From positions 186,001-250,000 of the forward strand of contig NZ_VUOH01000002.1 of assembly GCF_015390235.1 (NCBI RefSeq): a stretch of DNA of 64,000 nucleotides, read 5' to 3'. Positions 57,742-64,000 of the stretch are shown piece by piece; position 1 is the stretch's first letter, and each line of letters opens with the position of its first letter. The notes below the pieces were generated by a model. That model did not search any database. It was not told the DNA's origin and saw only the letters and a list, made by a program, of their open reading frames with translations. The position numbers and the translations under genes were made by a program. This stretch comes from Quadrisphaera sp. INWT6 (GTDB taxonomy: Bacteria > Actinomycetota > Actinomycetes > Actinomycetales > Quadrisphaeraceae).

Positions 57742-58054
57742 CCTCCGCGCCCGGCTCCTCGCCGAGGCGGGCCACCCAGGTGGCGACCTCCTCGCGCCGG
57801 GCGGCGTCGAGGTCGCCCAGCCACACCACGGTGCTCGGGTGCTGCTGCCCCTCGCCCCGCTGGCCGACGGCGACGACGGGCCCGCGGGCGCAGGCCCCGA
57901 CGCAGGGGCTGGCGACGAGCACCCCGCCGCGGGAGCCGCGCACGGCCTCCCGCAGCGAGGTGCCCAGGGCGTCGTCCTCACCCTCCAGCCGGCGCAGCGC
58001 GGCGCACCGGTGACCGGTGCAGACCGCCACGAGGGGGCCGGCCGGTCCGTTCAC
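57575..58054 (-). CDS. thioredoxin-like [2Fe-2S] ferredoxin-type protein, last gene of the Zur-type operon
   Basis: A 159-residue protein. The N-terminal 85 residues match small ferredoxin-like domains with four Cys: VAVCTGHRC (C-x4-C) and [14 protein letters not shown] (C-x3-C), about residues 12-67. The rest is a Pro/His/Arg-rich tail that is antisense to the YibE/F gene. Its GTG overlaps the rpmE2 stop as GTGA, so it is made with the zinc-starvation ribosomal genes. It may be an electron carrier or a metal-responsive partner. If the true stop were earlier the tail would vanish, so the C-terminus is uncertain. Confidence 0.65.
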   Translation of the reverse strand: MNGPAGPLVAVCTGHRCAALRRLEGEDDALGTSLREAVRGSRGGVLVASPCVGACARGPVVAVGQRGEGQQHPSTVVWLGDLDAARREEVATWVARLGEEPGAEVSDALAVPTALLPAVLAVRGAPLAASPPQAASPQPPPHPSAPPTHRRRRLPRPPS

Positions 58055-58332
58055 GAGCTGGTCGCCGACCCGGTGGACGGGGTGCGCTGGCCGTAGCGGC
58101 GGCGGAAGCGCTCCACGCGGCCCTCGCTGTCGAGGACGCGGGCGCGCCCCGTCCAGAACGGGTGGCTCGCCGAGGAGACGTCGACGTCGATGACGGGGTG
58201 GGTCTCGCCGTCCTCCCACTCGACGGTGCCGCGGGCGTGCGCCCCCGCCGTCGAGCGGGTGAGGAAGGAGGTGCCGGCCTGGTTGTCCCGGAAGACGACG
58301 GGGCCGTACTCGGGGTGCAGGTCCTGCTTCAC
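58051..58332 (-). CDS. rpmE2: 50S ribosomal protein L31 type B (zinc-independent)
   Basis: A 93-residue L31B protein ([54 protein letters not shown]). It lacks the CxxC zinc ligands of L31A, so it replaces it when zinc is scarce. It is the fifth gene of the operon that begins with rpmJ; 19 bp after rpsN. Confidence 0.93.
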   Translation of the reverse strand: MKQDLHPEYGPVVFRDNQAGTSFLTRSTAGAHARGTVEWEDGETHPVIDVDVSSASHPFWTGRARVLDSEGRVERFRRRYGQRTPSTGSATSS

Positions 58333-58351
58333 GTCTGCTCGTCCTCTCGCT

Positions 58352-58657
58352 CTACCAGCTGGACTTGGTCACGCCGGGCAGCTCGCCGGCGAGCGCCTGC
58401 TCGCGCAGCCGCACGCGCGACAGCCCGAACCTGCGGTAGTAGGCGCGGGGGCGGCCGTCGACGACGTCGCGGTTGCGCAGCCGGGTGGGGCTGGCGTCGC
58501 GGGGCATCCGCTGGAGGGCGGCGCGGGCGTCGGCCCGCTGCTCCTCGCTGGAGGTGGCGGCGGTGGCGAGGCGCTTCAGCTCGGCGCGGCGCTCGGCCCA
58601 GCGGGCCACCACCTCGCGGCGCTGGACGTCCTTGGCGATCTTGCTCTTCTTGGCCAT
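58352..58657 (-). CDS. rpsN: 30S ribosomal protein S14, Cys-free paralogue
   Basis: A 101-residue S14 ([53 protein letters not shown]) without cysteines, the zinc-independent long form. The ATG overlaps the rpmG stop (TGATG). Confidence 0.95.
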   Translation of the reverse strand: MAKKSKIAKDVQRREVVARWAERRAELKRLATAATSSEEQRADARAALQRMPRDASPTRLRNRDVVDGRPRAYYRRFGLSRVRLREQALAGELPGVTKSSW

Positions 58658-58824
58658 CAGCGCGCCTCCTTGAACTCGACGTGCTGGCGCACCACCGGGT
58701 CGAACTTGCGCAGCACCATCCGCTCGGGGTCGTTGCGGCGGTTCTTGCGGGTCACGTACGTGTAGCCCGTGCCCGCCGTCGAGCGGAGCTTGATGATCGG
58801 TCGGACGTCCTTGCTCCCGGCCAC
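58657..58824 (-). CDS. rpmG: 50S ribosomal protein L33, Cys-free paralogue
   Basis: A 55-residue protein ([55 protein letters not shown]). It has no zinc-binding cysteines and is the zinc-independent L33. GTG 58824. Stop and start with neighbours overlap or nearly touch. Confidence 0.95.
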   Translation of the reverse strand: MAGSKDVRPIIKLRSTAGTGYTYVTRKNRRNDPERMVLRKFDPVVRQHVEFKEAR

Positions 58825-58825
58825 G

Positions 58826-59062
58826 TCAGGCCACCTCTCCTCGTGCGCGGAGGTCGGCGACGACGGCGTCGATGCCGAGCCTGTCGATGACCCGCATCCC
58901 CGCGGGCGTCAGGTCGAGCCGCACGTGGCGGCCCAGGGAGGGCACCCAGTAGCGCTTGCTCTGGGTGTTGGGCTCGAAGCGGCGCTTGGTGCGCCGGTGC
59001 GAGTGCGAGATGCGGTTGCCGGAGCGGCCCTTGCGCCCGGTGACCTGGCAGGGGCGGCTCAT
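58826..59062 (-). CDS. rpmB: 50S ribosomal protein L28, zinc-independent paralogue
   Basis: A 78-residue L28 ([60 protein letters not shown]). Only a single Cys (residue 5) is present, so the zinc-binding set is lost. The ATG overlaps the rpmJ stop (TGATG). Confidence 0.95.
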   Translation of the reverse strand: MSRPCQVTGRKGRSGNRISHSHRRTKRRFEPNTQSKRYWVPSLGRHVRLDLTPAGMRVIDRLGIDAVVADLRARGEVA

Positions 59063-59184
59063 CAGCCCTGCCTCGCCTTCAGGCGGGGGTTCTTCTTGTT
59101 GATGACGTACAGGTGGCCGCGGCGGCGGACCAGCTTGGATCCGGGCTGGCGGGCCAGCGAGCGCAGCGAGGCGCGCACCTTCAC
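59062..59184 (-). CDS. rpmJ: 50S ribosomal protein L36, zinc-independent paralogue
   Basis: A 40-residue L36 ([20 protein letters not shown] and [14 protein letters not shown] at the end) lacking the CCHC zinc ligands of the standard protein. GTG 59184 is the first codon of the Zur-type operon and has a GGAGGAACCC ribosome site. Confidence 0.93.
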   Translation of the reverse strand: MKVRASLRSLARQPGSKLVRRRGHLYVINKKNPRLKARQG

Positions 59185-59218
59185 GGGTTCCTCCGGGGGG
59201 TCGATGATGGGTGGTGAA

Positions 59219-59233
59219 TGAGAACGGTTATCT
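59219..59233. promoter_or_regulatory. Zur-like box near rpmJ
   Basis: TGAGAACGGTTATCT is an imperfect palindrome centred at about 59226, matching the TGAAAATnATTTTCA-type pattern of actinobacterial Zur sites at the key GA..AA..TT..TC positions. It lies 35 bp before rpmJ's start. Confidence 0.7.
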
Positions 59234-59249
59234 CTCTGTGGCAGCATAG

Positions 59250-59266
59250 TCGAGAAGCGTTCTCGA
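59250..59266. promoter_or_regulatory. second Zur-like box near the CobW-like gene
   Basis: TCGAGAAGCGTTCTCGA is a perfect 7-bp dyad around GCG. Its centre is 32 bp from the first box, about three helical turns, so both boxes lie on the same face. It lies 35 bp before the divergent CobW-like start. Confidence 0.7.
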
Positions 59267-59300
59267 TAGCGATGTCCCCCTGCGAGACCAGGAGCACCCC

Positions 59301-60464
59301 GTGACCCACTCCGTCGACCCGACCCGCCTGCCCGTCACCGCCGTCACCGCCGTCGACGCCGCCGCCCGCGACGCCGTCGTCATGAGCGTGCAGCTGGACG
59401 CGCCCGACGCCGTGGTGGTCCGCCACGACCTGTCAGGCGCGGGCTCGGGGGTGCTGCGACGCGTGGTCAGCGACGCCACGGGCGTCGTGGAGGACGTCAC
59501 CACGCCCCTCGACCACGCCTGCCTCGCGTGCGCGCTGCGGGAGGACCTCCTCCCCACCCTCGTGCGCCTCGCCCGAGAGGGCCGCTGGAGCGCCGCGCTG
59601 CTCGCCCTCCCGCTGGCGAGCGAGCCCGTGCCCGTGGTCCGCGGCCTGCTCGGCGGGACCGTCGAGGGCGCCCCCGTGCGGCGCTGGCTCGACCTGGCCG
59701 GCGTGGTGTGCGCCGTGGACGCCGAGGGGCTGCTGCACGACGTCCTGGGCGACGACCTCCTCGACGAGCGCGACCTCGCGCACGGCGACGACGACCGCTC
59801 CGTCGGCGAGGTGGTCGCGCGCCAGCTGCGCGGGGCCGACCTCGTGCTGGCACCGGGGGCCCCCGGCCGCGAGCGGGCGCTGCTGGACCACCTCGCGCTC
59901 CCGGGGGTGCGGGCGCAGGTGCAGCAGGCCTGCGACACCTCGGGGGCCGCGGTGCTGGCCCGCCGCCACGACGCGCGGGCCTCGCAGCGCTGGGAGGACC
60001 CGCGGGCCGTCGCGCCCAGCGGCGCCCCCGACGCCGACGGCGTGTGGACGCTGGACCTGTCCGACTGGCGCCCCGTGCACCCCGAGCGGCTCCACGAGAA
60101 CCTCGAGCGGCTCGCCAGCGGGCACCTGGTGGGGCGCGGGCGGTTCTGGCTGCCGACGCGACCGGGCGTCGTGGGCGTGTGGGACGGCGCGGGCGGGCAG
60201 CTCAGCATCGGTGACGCGGGCCCGTGGCAGCTGCCCGGGCACGACGTCGACGGCGCGGCGGGCGGCCGGACGGGGTCGTCGGTCGACCGCAGCACGCGCC
60301 TGGTGGTCACCGGCGTCGACGAGGACCCCGAGCGCGTGCTCTCGGCCTTCGCCGAGTCGCTGCTCACCGACGCCGAGCTGGCCGCCGGTCTGCAGCGGTG
60401 GGTCGGGCGGCCCGACGGGTTCGATGCGTGGCTCGGCGAGGTCGGGGCCGACGAGGTGGCCTGA
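59301..60464 (+). CDS. CobW-C-domain protein without a P-loop (zinc-starvation type)
   Basis: A 387-residue relative of COG0523/CobW metal-chaperone GTPases. The C-terminal CobW_C domain is clear ([33 protein letters not shown]). The N-terminal P-loop strand is degenerate ([22 protein letters not shown], no GxxxxGK), and the metal motif GCxCC appears as [11 protein letters not shown]. Mycobacterium Rv0106, a Zur-controlled gene next to rpmB2, has the same loss, so this is a shared actinobacterial type rather than a broken gene. Start GTG 59301. Divergent promoter with two Zur-like boxes. The role in zinc handling is inferred. Confidence 0.8.
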   Translation: MTHSVDPTRLPVTAVTAVDAAARDAVVMSVQLDAPDAVVVRHDLSGAGSGVLRRVVSDATGVVEDVTTPLDHACLACALREDLLPTLVRLAREGRWSAALLALPLASEPVPVVRGLLGGTVEGAPVRRWLDLAGVVCAVDAEGLLHDVLGDDLLDERDLAHGDDDRSVGEVVARQLRGADLVLAPGAPGRERALLDHLALPGVRAQVQQACDTSGAAVLARRHDARASQRWEDPRAVAPSGAPDADGVWTLDLSDWRPVHPERLHENLERLASGHLVGRGRFWLPTRPGVVGVWDGAGGQLSIGDAGPWQLPGHDVDGAAGGRTGSSVDRSTRLVVTGVDEDPERVLSAFAESLLTDAELAAGLQRWVGRPDGFDAWLGEVGADEVA

Positions 60465-60469
60465 GCGGC

Positions 60470-60482
60470 ACCCCCCGGGGGT
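60470..60482 (+). promoter_or_regulatory. CsoR-like operator
   Basis: ACCCCCCGGGGGT is a C/G-run dyad followed by AT, the typical shape of a copper-responsive CsoR site (TACCCCCnGGGGGTA). It lies directly before the csoR-like start. Confidence 0.7.
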
Positions 60483-60493
60483 ATGTTGGCGGC

Positions 60494-60802
60494 GTGGACG
60501 AGGCGCAGCCGGAGCAGCACCAGCACGGCTACCTGCACGCCAAGGACGACCACCTCAAGCGCCTGCGCCGCATCGAGGGCCAGGTCCGCGGGCTGCAGCG
60601 GATGGTCGAGGAGGAGAAGTACTGCATCGACGTCCTGACGCAGGTCTCCGCCACCACCAAGGCGCTGCAGGCCGTGGCGCTGGGGCTGCTCGACGAGCAC
60701 CTCGGGCACTGCGTCGTCGACGCCGCCCGCCGCGGCGGGCCGGAGGCCGACGAGAAGGTGCGCGAGGCGTCCGAGGCCATCGCCCGCCTCGTGCGCTCCT
60801 GA
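60494..60802 (+). CDS. csoR: CsoR-family metal-sensing repressor
   Basis: A 102-residue all-helical repressor. HLKRLRRIEGQVRGLQRMVEEEKYCIDVLTQVSATTKALQ carries the DNA-contact helix and Cys (about residue 38), and HLGHCVVDAARR supplies His and Cys, giving the Cys-His-Cys Cu(I) site. The operator upstream implies autoregulation. It is followed after 5 bp by the DUF6153 gene. Confidence 0.9.
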   Translation: MDEAQPEQHQHGYLHAKDDHLKRLRRIEGQVRGLQRMVEEEKYCIDVLTQVSATTKALQAVALGLLDEHLGHCVVDAARRGGPEADEKVREASEAIARLVRS

Positions 60803-60807
60803 GCACC

Positions 60808-61203
60808 GTGCGCCGGCTGCTGGTCGTCCTCGCGGCCGTCGCCGTCGCGCTCGGCGTCATCGGCATGCACGCGCTGGGGACGGCTCCGGCCCCGGCAGCG
60901 GCCGCGCACACCACCAGCCACACCACCGCGCACGACGACGCCCCCGCGGACGGGGCCTCCCACCACGGTCCTCACGGGCCCGTCGGCACGGCGGCCGGCT
61001 GCGTCCTCGCCGCAGGCGCCGCCGTCGCCGGTCTGGCCGCCGCGGTGACCGGCCTGCTCTCCGACCCGGCCAGCGGTGCGCTCGGAGCCGTGACCCTCTC
61101 CGTGCTCCTGGCAGCGACAGCCAGCGCCGGCCGCGCCCGCGGGCGGGCGCGCCCCGCCACCGGCCCACCGGGTCCAGCCACCTCCTGCGTGCTGCGGACG
61201 TAG
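60808..61203 (+). CDS. DUF6153 family membrane protein
   Basis: A 131-residue protein with an N-terminal helix (RRLLVVLAAVAVALGVIGMHALG), a His-rich loop (HTTSHTTAHDD, SHHGPHGPVG) and a second helix pair (AAGCVLAAGAAVAGLAAAVTGLL). His/Met-rich layout and location after csoR suggest copper handling at the membrane; function is unknown. GTG 60808. Confidence 0.75.
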   Translation: MRRLLVVLAAVAVALGVIGMHALGTAPAPAAAAHTTSHTTAHDDAPADGASHHGPHGPVGTAAGCVLAAGAAVAGLAAAVTGLLSDPASGALGAVTLSVLLAATASAGRARGRARPATGPPGPATSCVLRT

Positions 61204-61283
61204 CGGCGCCCGGCGACGTCCCGCCCTCGCGCGGGGCGCGCGCCGGCGCGCCCGCACCCCACCCAGCACCGGAGGACAGCCCC

Positions 61284-61976
61284 GTGACCACGCCCACCAC
61301 GCACCCCAGCGCCCGCTCCAATGCCCGCCCCACCGCCCACGCCGGCCCGCGCCGCCCCCGCGGGGCCCGCTCCGCCACCGCCCTCACCGGTGCTGCGCTG
61401 GCAGCGCTCCTGCTCACCGGGTGCGGGGCCCAGACCACCGACCACGGCGCCGACCACGGCAGCGGGCACACCAGCGACACCGCGGCGGACCACGGCGAGG
61501 CCGACGTCGCCTTCGCCAGCGGCATGGTCGTGCACCACGAGGGCGCGCTGACCATGGCCCAGGACGCCGCCCAGCGCGCCAGCACCCCGGAGGTGCGAGC
61601 GCTCGCCGAGCGGGTCGTCGCGGCCCAGCAGCCCGAGATCGACCAGATGGAGGGCTGGCTGACCGCGTGGGGAGAGGACGGCGGGTCCCACGCCGGCCAC
61701 GACATGGCGGGCACGGGTGGCATGGCGGGCACGGGTGGCATGGCGGGCACGTCCGAGGACGACACCGCGGCGCTCGCCGCCGCCACGGGCACCGCCTACG
61801 ACCGCCTCTTCCTCGAGCAGATGACCGCCCACCACCGCGACGCCGTCGAGATGGCGCAGCGCGAGCAGGCCGAGGGCACGGCCCCCCAGGCCGTGGCCCT
61901 GGCGGAGCGCATCGAGGCCGACCAGACCGCCGAGATCGCCGTGATGGCCGGTCTCCTGCAGCAGCTGGGCGCATGA
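61284..61976 (+). CDS. DUF305 lipoprotein
   Basis: A 230-residue lipoprotein. The lipobox LLLTGCG (Cys about residue 48) follows a signal helix. The mature part has two copies of the DUF305 four-helix, His-rich motif (FASGMVVHHEGALTMAQDAAQ and FLEQMTAHHRDAVEMAQ), joined by an HDMAGTGGMAGTGGMAG low-complexity stretch (three 18-bp direct repeats near 61700-61750). DUF305 proteins are often metal- (copper-) induced and may bind metal via HH and Met. Start GTG 61284. Confidence 0.85.
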   Translation: MTTPTTHPSARSNARPTAHAGPRRPRGARSATALTGAALAALLLTGCGAQTTDHGADHGSGHTSDTAADHGEADVAFASGMVVHHEGALTMAQDAAQRASTPEVRALAERVVAAQQPEIDQMEGWLTAWGEDGGSHAGHDMAGTGGMAGTGGMAGTSEDDTAALAAATGTAYDRLFLEQMTAHHRDAVEMAQREQAEGTAPQAVALAERIEADQTAEIAVMAGLLQQLGA

Positions 61977-63061
61977 GGCGACGGGCCCTGCTCGGCCTGG
62001 CACTGGCCACGCCCCTCGCGGCGTCGGCCTGCTCCGCGGAGGGCGACGCCGGGCCGGCGCCGTCCAGCAGCACCGCCTCGAGCGCGCCGCAGCCCGCGCC
62101 GTCCACCGCCAGCACTCCCCCCAGCCCGAGCGAGGTCGTCGTGCGCGTGCTCTCCGACCAGGCCTACGCCGAGCCCGTCGACGGCTCGGCCACGGCCCAC
62201 CTGCTCGACCTGCACCTGCCCGACGGCGCCCCGGGCCCCTGGCCGGTGGTGCTCTTCCAGGCGGGCTCGGCGTTCCAGTCCGACGACACCAAGGGCGGCA
62301 GCACCGACCTGTCCGGCGGCACCACCGCCGCGGGCCTCGCGCAGCGATGGGGGCCGCTCGGGTACGCCGTCGCCGGCATCAACGTGCGCAGCAGCGCCCA
62401 GGCGCGGTTCCCCGCCCAGCTGCACGACGTGAAGGCCGCGGTCCGGTACCTGCGCTCGCGGGCCGACGAGCTCGGCCTCGACACCGACCGCGTCGTCACC
62501 GCGGGCACCAGCAGCGGCGCCTGGGGCGCGGTCATGGCCGGGGTGGTGACGGGGGTGCCCGAGCTGGAGGGCGCGGACCTCGGCAACGCCGACCAGCGCA
62601 GCGACGTCCAGGCCGTGGTCGACCTGTTCGGCCCGACGGCGTTCCTGCAGATGGACGCCCAGCGCCTGCCCGACGGCCAGGAGCACGACCCGGCCGGCTC
62701 GCCGGAGTCGATGCTCATGGGGTTCCCGATCCAGTCGGACCCTGCCGCCACCGGCCGCGCCGACCCGACCGCGTACGTGGGTGCGGGCAGCCCTCCGGCG
62801 TGGATCACCCACGGCACGGCCGACCCGAACGTCCCCCACCAGCAGTCCGAGCTGCTGTTCGCGGCCTACGAGCGGGCGGGCGCCACCGCGAGCCTGACCC
62901 TGGTGCCCGGGGCCGGCCACACCGACAGCTACCTCAGCAGCGGCGCCCCCGACCGCCTGGTGAGGACGACGGCGGGCGGCACCACCACCGAGAGCGGCGA
63001 CCCCGACCCGACGTACGACGCGGTGCTCGCCTTCCTCCAGGAGCACCTGCGCCGGGGCTGA
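61973..63061 (+). CDS. esterase-like lipoprotein, alpha/beta hydrolase
   Basis: A 362-residue secreted lipoprotein. RRRALLGLALATPLAASACS contains a twin-arginine-like start and a lipobox (Cys about 20). A Ser/Pro/Thr-rich linker leads to an alpha/beta hydrolase: VVLFQAGSAF (oxyanion region), GTSSGAWGAVMAG (nucleophile), GTADPNVPHQQ (acid) and GAGHTDSYL (base). It resembles BD-FAE/acetyl-esterase-type enzymes. Its ATG overlaps the DUF305 stop (ATGA). Confidence 0.82.
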   Translation: MRRRALLGLALATPLAASACSAEGDAGPAPSSSTASSAPQPAPSTASTPPSPSEVVVRVLSDQAYAEPVDGSATAHLLDLHLPDGAPGPWPVVLFQAGSAFQSDDTKGGSTDLSGGTTAAGLAQRWGPLGYAVAGINVRSSAQARFPAQLHDVKAAVRYLRSRADELGLDTDRVVTAGTSSGAWGAVMAGVVTGVPELEGADLGNADQRSDVQAVVDLFGPTAFLQMDAQRLPDGQEHDPAGSPESMLMGFPIQSDPAATGRADPTAYVGAGSPPAWITHGTADPNVPHQQSELLFAAYERAGATASLTLVPGAGHTDSYLSSGAPDRLVRTTAGGTTTESGDPDPTYDAVLAFLQEHLRRG

Positions 63062-63072
63062 GCCGCTCCGCG

Positions 63073-63120
63073 GATGCGCCCCTTCGGGGTGATCGAGAGG
63101 TCACGGCGAAGGGGCGCATC
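63073..63120. terminator. hairpin related to the one at 8227-8270
   Basis: GATGCGCCCCTTCGGGGTGATC and GGTCACGGCGAAGGGGCGCA-TC form a stem with a two-base internal mismatch and a GAGA tetraloop. It shares GATGCGCCCCTTCG with the hairpin near 8.2 kb and also lies between convergent genes. Confidence 0.8.
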
Positions 63121-63152
63121 CCGAGAGCGCCCTGGGGCGCCCCCGGACGGGC

Positions 63153-64000
63153 TCACTCCGCGCCGAAGACCGCCGCCTCGTGGGGCCCCGTGCCGCCGAC
63201 CAGCAGCCGCTCCCCCGGGCGGACCACGACGTCGAGCGCCTCGTCGCCCAGGTTCAGCGCCACGGTGACGCCGCGCGCGCCGTCCTCGGGGTCGCTCGCG
63301 CGGTACACGAGCACGGGGTTCTCCAGCCGCTCCACCTCGACCCGCGCCCGCGCGAGCCAGGGGTGGCGTCGGCGCAGCCCGATGAGCTGCTGGTGCAGGG
63401 CGAAGACCGGCGCCCCGAGCGGCGAGAGCTCCGCCGGCGAGGCCGGGAAGGCGGGGCGCACGGCGTCGTCACCACCGGCGCGCTCCTCCTTGACCCCGCG
63501 GAAGGCGTGGTCGTCACCGGCGTAGACCGCCGGCACGCCGCCGACCGTGAACAGCACCGCGAGCGCGTGGGCGAGGTGGCGCTCGTCGTGCAGCTGCGAG
63601 GCGATGCGGGTGGTGTCGTGGTTGCCGAGGAACGTGGTGGGCAGGAAGCGCTGGAGCAGCTCCCCGTGGTGGCGCAGCTCCCACTCCAGCTCGAACAGGT
63701 TGGCGTCGTTGAGGCTGCTCCAGACGGCCTTCCACAGCCGGTACTGCGTGACCGAGTCGAAGCCCGACTCCTCCACGAAGGCGGCGTAGTCGCCGTGGAT
63801 CACCTCGCCCAGCAGCCACGCGTGGGGGTGGCTCTCGCGGACCGCGTCGCTCACCGCGCGCCAGAAGGAGGTCGGGACGGCGTAGGCGGCGTCCATGCGC
63901 CACCCGTCGACGCCCGCGTCGAGCCAGTGCCGCACCACCTCGACGACGTGCTCGAGCACGGCGGGGTGGCCGTGGTCGAGTGCCACCAGCTGGTGGTGGC
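63153..64000 (-). CDS. GH13 alpha-amylase-family glycoside hydrolase, 5' truncated
   Basis: The C-terminal 282 residues of a GH13 enzyme are visible; the start is beyond the window and the frame is open to the edge (HHQLVALDHGHPAV precedes the barrel). The catalytic Asp is in GVDGWRMDAAY, the acid/base Glu in LLGEVIHGDY, and the transition-state Asp in FLGNHDTTR. A C-terminal beta domain follows (VTVALNLGDEALDVVVRPG). It acts on alpha-1,4-glucans or maltosides; the exact specificity is not clear from this part. Confidence 0.88.
   Translation of the reverse strand, partial: HHQLVALDHGHPAVLEHVVEVVRHWLDAGVDGWRMDAAYAVPTSFWRAVSDAVRESHPHAWLLGEVIHGDYAAFVEESGFDSVTQYRLWKAVWSSLNDANLFELEWELRHHGELLQRFLPTTFLGNHDTTRIASQLHDERHLAHALAVLFTVGGVPAVYAGDDHAFRGVKEERAGGDDAVRPAFPASPAELSPLGAPVFALHQQLIGLRRRHPWLARARVEVERLENPVLVYRASDPEDGARGVTVALNLGDEALDVVVRPGERLLVGGTGPHEAAVFGAE

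Overview
The window is about 64 kb of very GC-rich DNA (roughly three quarters G+C by eye) with dense coding, many GTG starts and frequent ATGA/GTGA stop-start overlaps. The gene content points to a high-GC actinobacterium: an Asp23-like/AmaP-like envelope pair, orn next to tRNA-His, a CsoR/DUF6153/DUF305 metal module, bacterial Hen1-Pnkp, and Cys-free ribosomal protein paralogues under Zur-like boxes. A Kineosporia-type lineage is possible but is only a guess. No IS element, prophage, plasmid origin, integrase, rRNA or CRISPR array was found. The window reads as a chromosomal core/accessory mosaic.

Layout. 0-9.9 kb: end of an alkaline-shock envelope cluster, an aquaporin, an OBAP-family protein, a FAD amine oxidase, an atypical SDR, an HD-domain protein, a TIM-like isomerase, an esterase and a PepSY membrane protein. 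10-22 kb: FGGY sugar kinase, NhaA, BCCT transporter, a frameshifted LacI-type pseudogene, a 1009-residue kinase/aminotransferase fusion and an acyltransferase-like membrane protein. 22-35 kb: CorA, a MarR-controlled hydrolase/SDR pair with a VOC protein (quinone-stress-like set), HAD and NUDIX enzymes, HEAT protein, a degenerate SGNH protein, PrsW, orn and tRNA-His. 35-46 kb: azoreductase, PabC-like lyase, a four-gene ABC transporter/two-component operon, a TetR/ABC-2 pair, a PAP2-like protein and a CitE-like lyase. 46-52 kb: RtcB, Hen1 and Pnkp, a concentrated RNA-repair island. 52-58 kb: HEAT protein, two aminoglycoside-phosphotransferase-fold kinases, an esterase and a YibE/F membrane protein. 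58-60.5 kb: a divergent zinc-starvation locus (rpmJ-rpmB-rpmG-rpsN-rpmE2-ferredoxin-like facing a P-loop-less CobW homologue) with two Zur-like boxes between. 60.5-64 kb: CsoR, DUF6153, DUF305, an esterase lipoprotein and a truncated GH13 amylase.

The most unusual features are (1) RtcB directly upstream of the Hen1-Pnkp repair pair, giving two RNA-sealing chemistries in one island, and (2) a high load of intergenic hairpin repeats: several families recur at distant gene borders, including two tandem arrays with the same 42-bp period (36.4 kb and 51.8 kb, the latter just after pnkp) and a family built on GTGATCATGG at five loci. An 11-bp palindromic array also ends two convergent genes near 4.35 kb.
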